64,000 nt of DNA from Myrica gale (taxonomy: Eukaryota > Streptophyta > Magnoliopsida > Fagales > Myricaceae), in the NCBI GenBank assembly GCA_963930655.1, contig OZ005615.1:8016001-8080000 (forward strand), in the 5' to 3' direction. The position numbers and the translations under genes were made by a program. Shown here piece after piece: positions 62,028-64,000 of the stretch. Below the pieces are notes generated by a model. The model ran no database searches and had not been told where the DNA came from. It saw only the letters and a program-made list of their open reading frames with translations. Position 1 is the first letter of the stretch; the number at the start of each line of letters is the position of its first letter.

Positions 62028-62410
62028 AGGAGAAAATATATTTTTCACCCATAAATTATTATAGGTTTTGCATTTTACACTCTAAACTATCAGTTTTGAT
62101 ACATTGCACCCTCTAGCTACTAATTTTTGACACTTTACACCCTTTGTCGAATTTTTATACTAAAATAACCATAATGTCTTTTGAGCCATTTTGCATATAT
62201 TGAAAATATTGCTGTCAATTTATTACTTTTTTAAAAGTATTATTGTCAAATTGATGATGGAAAATGTTTAATATTAGTAATTGAATGGTGCAGTGTGTCA
62301 AAGTTAGTAGTTTAAGATGTAAAGTGTCTAATATTGATAGTTTGAAGATATAATATCTTAAATATGATAATTTAGGGTGCAACTCTAATACTTTATGAGT
62401 GTAAAGTGTA
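62028..62410. repeat. Degenerate fold-back repeat
   Basis: The left half has repeated words of the type cattttacactctaaactatcag and gacactttacaccc. The right half has their inverted counterparts (gatgtaaagtgtc, tgatagtttga, gggtgcaa, gagtgtaaagtg). This suggests an old inverted-repeat element about 380 bp long. The ends are not sharp. Confidence 0.4.
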
Positions 62411-64000
62411 TGGGATTTGCTCCAAGTACAACTTTTTTACATAACGTTAATAAAACGTTGACGTTGTCACAAGCCCACGGAAGAGACCGCGCGAGTACTC
62501 AATAATCACTTACGAACTGTCACAAAATTAGGAACAAAACCAATACCAATATGTCCCCGATTGAATAGCTCCTGTGTCAGACGAAAAAAACGACTCTTTT
62601 TGTAGAGGCTCTGCTTATCTCTAGAATCTCTCACCCTCTCCTCTCTTCAACCTTCACTTCCTCCACCAGTTCTGACAGCAGGAGGACCAGCTTCTCCCGC
62701 CTCCCTCTCCTCCCCCTAAGTAACCTCTCTTAGCCATAGCCAGTATAGTATCTGCAAAAACTCCCAATCATTTTTTGGGCACCTTTTTAGCGAGGGTCAA
62801 GGGTAGATCTACTCAGTTTTAGAGGTTATTTTTGGCCATGCACAACATAGATATGCCCCCCCCCCTTCTCCACAGGAGTTCTTCTCTAGCCCAAACTGGA
62901 GCTGGCTAGGCGGCTCGTGACGGCGCATGCACCAGCCCCTTTTCTTCTCTTTTTGAGTTATTTTTTGTGATCTCTCACGGTCACACTCTGTAAGGCTAGT
63001 TTCCGGTCACCCCTTGGCTGGCCATCCTCTGGTCAAAGATCTACTCGGCTTGTGTTTTTGTATTTTCCCTTTGTTTTTTCGATTTTCATTTCAAGAGTTC
63101 GTTGTGGGACGAAACTAGCGGGGACAACTTCTTTTTGGCGACCTCCGGCAGACATGCATACCTAACCAACTTCAATGGTCTCAGATATGCAACTTTGATG
63201 GTGTCCAGCAGCCCTATGTGGTCCCCCACCACAATTTGTGGACGTATCTTTAGAGAAGTAGGAGGGAGGAGCTCGACCACTTCGTCATCCAGCAATCGAA
63301 ACTGCCATGTGTGGCGGGTTCAAAATTATACCCAAGTCTTTGTAGTACCCGTTTTAGAACTATGGGCCTTTTGAGCTGTTTGCATGAGACTTTTATGATC
63401 ATTAATAAACATGTCTTTAAAATCAATTGGTACATAACCCTTTGAGCCTTGAATGATGTTGTAATAAGTTGTATGTCCCATAAATTTGTAACCTGCCCTG
63501 GTTGCTATATATTAAGCAATATTATAACTACCTTATGAAATGAAATTTACCGTTGCTTGGAAAAAGAAAAGAAAAGAATTATATCTCTAACACTCCCCCT
63601 CAAGTGTGGGTCTGACTCTCCTTTAATTGGGAGGCATAATACGTACAATATTTAATTAAAATTGGTGTAGAGTGTGGAATCAGGTCTCAAATTCAAGACT
63701 TTGACTCTCATACTATGTGAATCTTTCATTTATCTCAAAAGCTTAAGCTGATAGGAATACGATAATTTTATTATTTGAATTATATTTCTAACGTTAGATG
63801 CGGTGCTTGACGTTTAATTAGTACATATGCATGCAAGATCAAATTTGGCTTTTTTTCCTGGAGAAAAATGGAACGGTACGACTTCTACAAGAAAATAGAA
63901 TACACAAGAAGATGGGGAGGTGAGGGAATATTCAATAATACGGAGACGCCTGACATTCGTATACGTAGGACGTAGGATATTGGCGCTAGTTAGGGCTGTC
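62411..64000. other. Intergenic, repeat remnants
   Basis: A CT-rich stretch at 62600-62720 could be a promoter leader, but no convincing gene follows within the window. About 63590-63760 (starting cactccccctcaagtgtgggtctga and including a tcaaattcaagac stretch) resembles a dispersed repeat common in plant DNA. Its class is uncertain. Confidence 0.35.

Overview
This is a gene-sparse, transposon-rich stretch of nuclear DNA from a flowering plant, most likely a eudicot. Evidence: GT-AG introns in several genes, plant-specific proteins (a RIC/CRIB protein, a COP1-interacting-protein-like protein, plant matrixins), plant-type transposons, and a telo-box ribosomal-protein promoter. No tRNA, rRNA, CRISPR array or bacterial operon was seen.

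Layout. Positions 1-25,000 hold a decaying cluster of plant matrix metalloproteinase (matrixin) genes. There is one intact intronless gene on + (247-1203) and one intact on - (18865-19821). Between and beyond them lie a full-length pseudogene with four internal stops (4192-5148), an internally deleted pseudogene (8195-8565) and two tiny relics near 22.7 kb and 24.6 kb. Duplicated promoters with the same TATA box precede most copies. Two unrelated genes sit inside the cluster, both on -: a four-exon RIC-type CRIB protein (9951-11407) and a six-exon GLTP1-like glycolipid transfer protein (13260-17320). The GLTP1 gene has one frameshift in exon 1, and its introns carry a hAT element and a fold-back element.

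Positions 20,900-36,200 are mostly mobile DNA. At least five non-autonomous hAT-type elements (TIR TAGGGCTG/TAGGGGTG) have recognisable 8-bp target duplications. Gene scraps also occur here: a MULE transposase N-terminus, two exons of the Mg-protoporphyrin cyclase C-terminus, an LRAT/NC-domain fragment, a possible Dof C-terminus, and exon 1 of EPSP synthase carried inside a 1.37-kb hAT-like element. The intact 60S ribosomal protein L14 gene (31177-32597, five exons) sits among them. A tRNA-type SINE with a 12-bp target duplication lies at 35.9 kb.

Positions 36,500-60,000 hold three further loci and one retrotransposon. They are a disabled three-RRM gene (36564-39592, -), an intact PP2C-like gene whose metal-binding motifs are eroded (44360-47023, +), a 3'-truncated Ty1/copia element (47634 to about 51400, -), and a thirteen-exon CIP7-like gene (51664-59910, -) with an open reading frame of 1326 codons. 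Positions 60,000-64,000 are AT-rich intergenic DNA with repeat remnants.

The genes do not form a pathway. The coherent stories are birth-and-death evolution (including likely gene conversion) of the matrixin cluster, and repeated shuffling of gene fragments by hAT, MULE and SINE elements. Exon coordinates were derived by hand from splice signals, reading phase and remembered family sequence. They agree in phase throughout but have not been checked against transcripts.
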